Assembly: GCF_021044685.1 (NCBI RefSeq)
Contig: NZ_CP088014.1
Span: 5,380,001-5,444,000 of the forward strand
DNA: 64,000 bases
Direction: 5' to 3'
Source of the DNA: Bradyrhizobium daqingense
GTDB taxonomy: Bacteria > Pseudomonadota > Alphaproteobacteria > Rhizobiales > Xanthobacteraceae
The notes under the pieces are model-generated. The model was given only the letters and a program-made list of their open reading frames with translations, searched no databases and was not told the DNA's origin. The translations under genes and the position numbers were made by a program. This document shows, piece after piece, positions 63,635 through 64,000 of the stretch (its first letter is position 1; each line of letters opens with the position of its first letter).

Positions 63635-63759
63635 GAGAGCCTCATTTCGAGAAACAAAGGGGGCAGTTGGCGGTGCTTCTACCGCAATGCATCGACGCGG
63701 AAAAGGCCGGGTGACGGCCGCCCGATGATTGGCTAAGAGGGCCGCACGGAGGCGGCCGA

Positions 63760-64000
63760 ATGTCGAAAAAACCCAGCAAATCGAACGAGTCCCCTGCCAA
63801 GCCAGCTTCATTGCAGCTTGGCCGCGCCGTGGAATGGCCGGATGCGCCCGAAAAGGCCAAGCTCGACCGCGTGCCCAACCCGCAAGCAGGCACGGATTAT
63901 CTGGTGCGTTTCACCGTGCCGGAATTCACCTCACTCTGCCCGGTCACGGGCCAGCCCGATTTCGCGCATCTGATGATCGACTACGCGCCGGGTGCGTGGC
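63760..64000 (+). CDS. queF: NADPH-dependent preQ0 reductase QueF (3' end outside window)
   Basis: 80 codons visible from ATG 63760, with GGAGG 5 bases before it (63748-63752). The start MSKKPSKSNESPAKPASL is a charged tail, followed by FTVPEFTSLCPVTGQPDFAH, which contains the active-site cysteine (LCPVTGQPDFA) characteristic of QueF. Reduces the nitrile of preQ0 to preQ1 in queuosine tRNA modification. The frame continues past the window edge without a stop. Confidence 0.93.
   Translation, partial: MSKKPSKSNESPAKPASLQLGRAVEWPDAPEKAKLDRVPNPQAGTDYLVRFTVPEFTSLCPVTGQPDFAHLMIDYAPGAW

Overview
The window is a gene-dense, GC-rich stretch of chromosomal backbone from an alphaproteobacterium, most likely Bradyrhizobium or a close relative in the Nitrobacteraceae. 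The evidence is the housekeeping gene order (yajC-secD-secF with an Mth938-fold gene and a squalene-synthase-like gene; tatABC-scpBA-nagZ; a PDH E1-beta subunit carrying a lipoyl domain), the FixJ/PAS-kinase style of two-component systems, an ExoR-like Sel1 protein, and many intergenic palindromic repeats of a type I associate with bradyrhizobial genomes. I see no rRNA, tRNA, CRISPR array, phage genes, transposase or symbiosis genes.

Layout. 1-4.7 kb: end of a kinase-like protein, a secreted CAP protein, a VOC protein, a class V aminotransferase and threonine ammonia-lyase. 4.7-9.1 kb: export operon yajC-secD-secF followed by bacterial homologues of the complex I assembly factors NDUFAF3 and NDUFAF6. 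9.3-25.3 kb: cell-envelope, export and chromosome-segregation block (argS, SPOR protein, nagZ, scpA, scpB, tatA, tatB, tatC, serS, surE, pcm, NlpD-like), almost all on the minus strand, plus dgt. 25.4-31.6 kb: erpA, hybrid kinase, xthA, exoR-like, ilvD. 31.6-33.2 kb: a 1.5-kb gene-free repeat field. 33.2-36.4 kb: a cobalamin-riboswitch-controlled TonB receptor with a small six-helix membrane protein that I read as a BtuM-type vitamin B12 permease. 36.4-43.0 kb: small cysteine-rich proteins, a membrane class III cyclase and a lytic transglycosylase. 43.5-46.7 kb: a PAS kinase, a FixJ-like regulator and an extra receiver. 46.8-58.6 kb: a Bug-type binding protein, threonine synthase, the full pyruvate dehydrogenase gene set (pdhA, pdhB, pdhC, lpdA) with a fungal-type cytosine deaminase embedded, and an aldehyde dehydrogenase with an AcoR-like regulator. 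58.8-64 kb: ftsB-like gene, FMN reductase, Tat-exported metallo-hydrolase, MDR-type oxidoreductase, enolase and the start of queF.

How the genes work together. The Sec and Tat genes supply protein export, and at least one Tat substrate candidate (metallo-hydrolase, 60059-61057) lies in the window. Enolase, PDH and lipoamide dehydrogenase form a glycolysis-to-TCA block with ftsB in the middle. ilvA, ilvD and threonine synthase belong to threonine and branched-chain amino acid synthesis. The most interesting items are the Sec/complex-I-assembly gene linkage, the B12 uptake unit, a 480-bp structured dispersed repeat, a four-gene operon of small cysteine-motif proteins, an AcoR-like regulator without its AAA+ domain facing a perfect 18-bp palindrome, and a perfect 22-bp palindrome upstream of the lytic transglycosylase. 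I did not find a clear wholly new multi-gene system; the cysteine-rich operon and the dispersed repeat are the best candidates for something undescribed.
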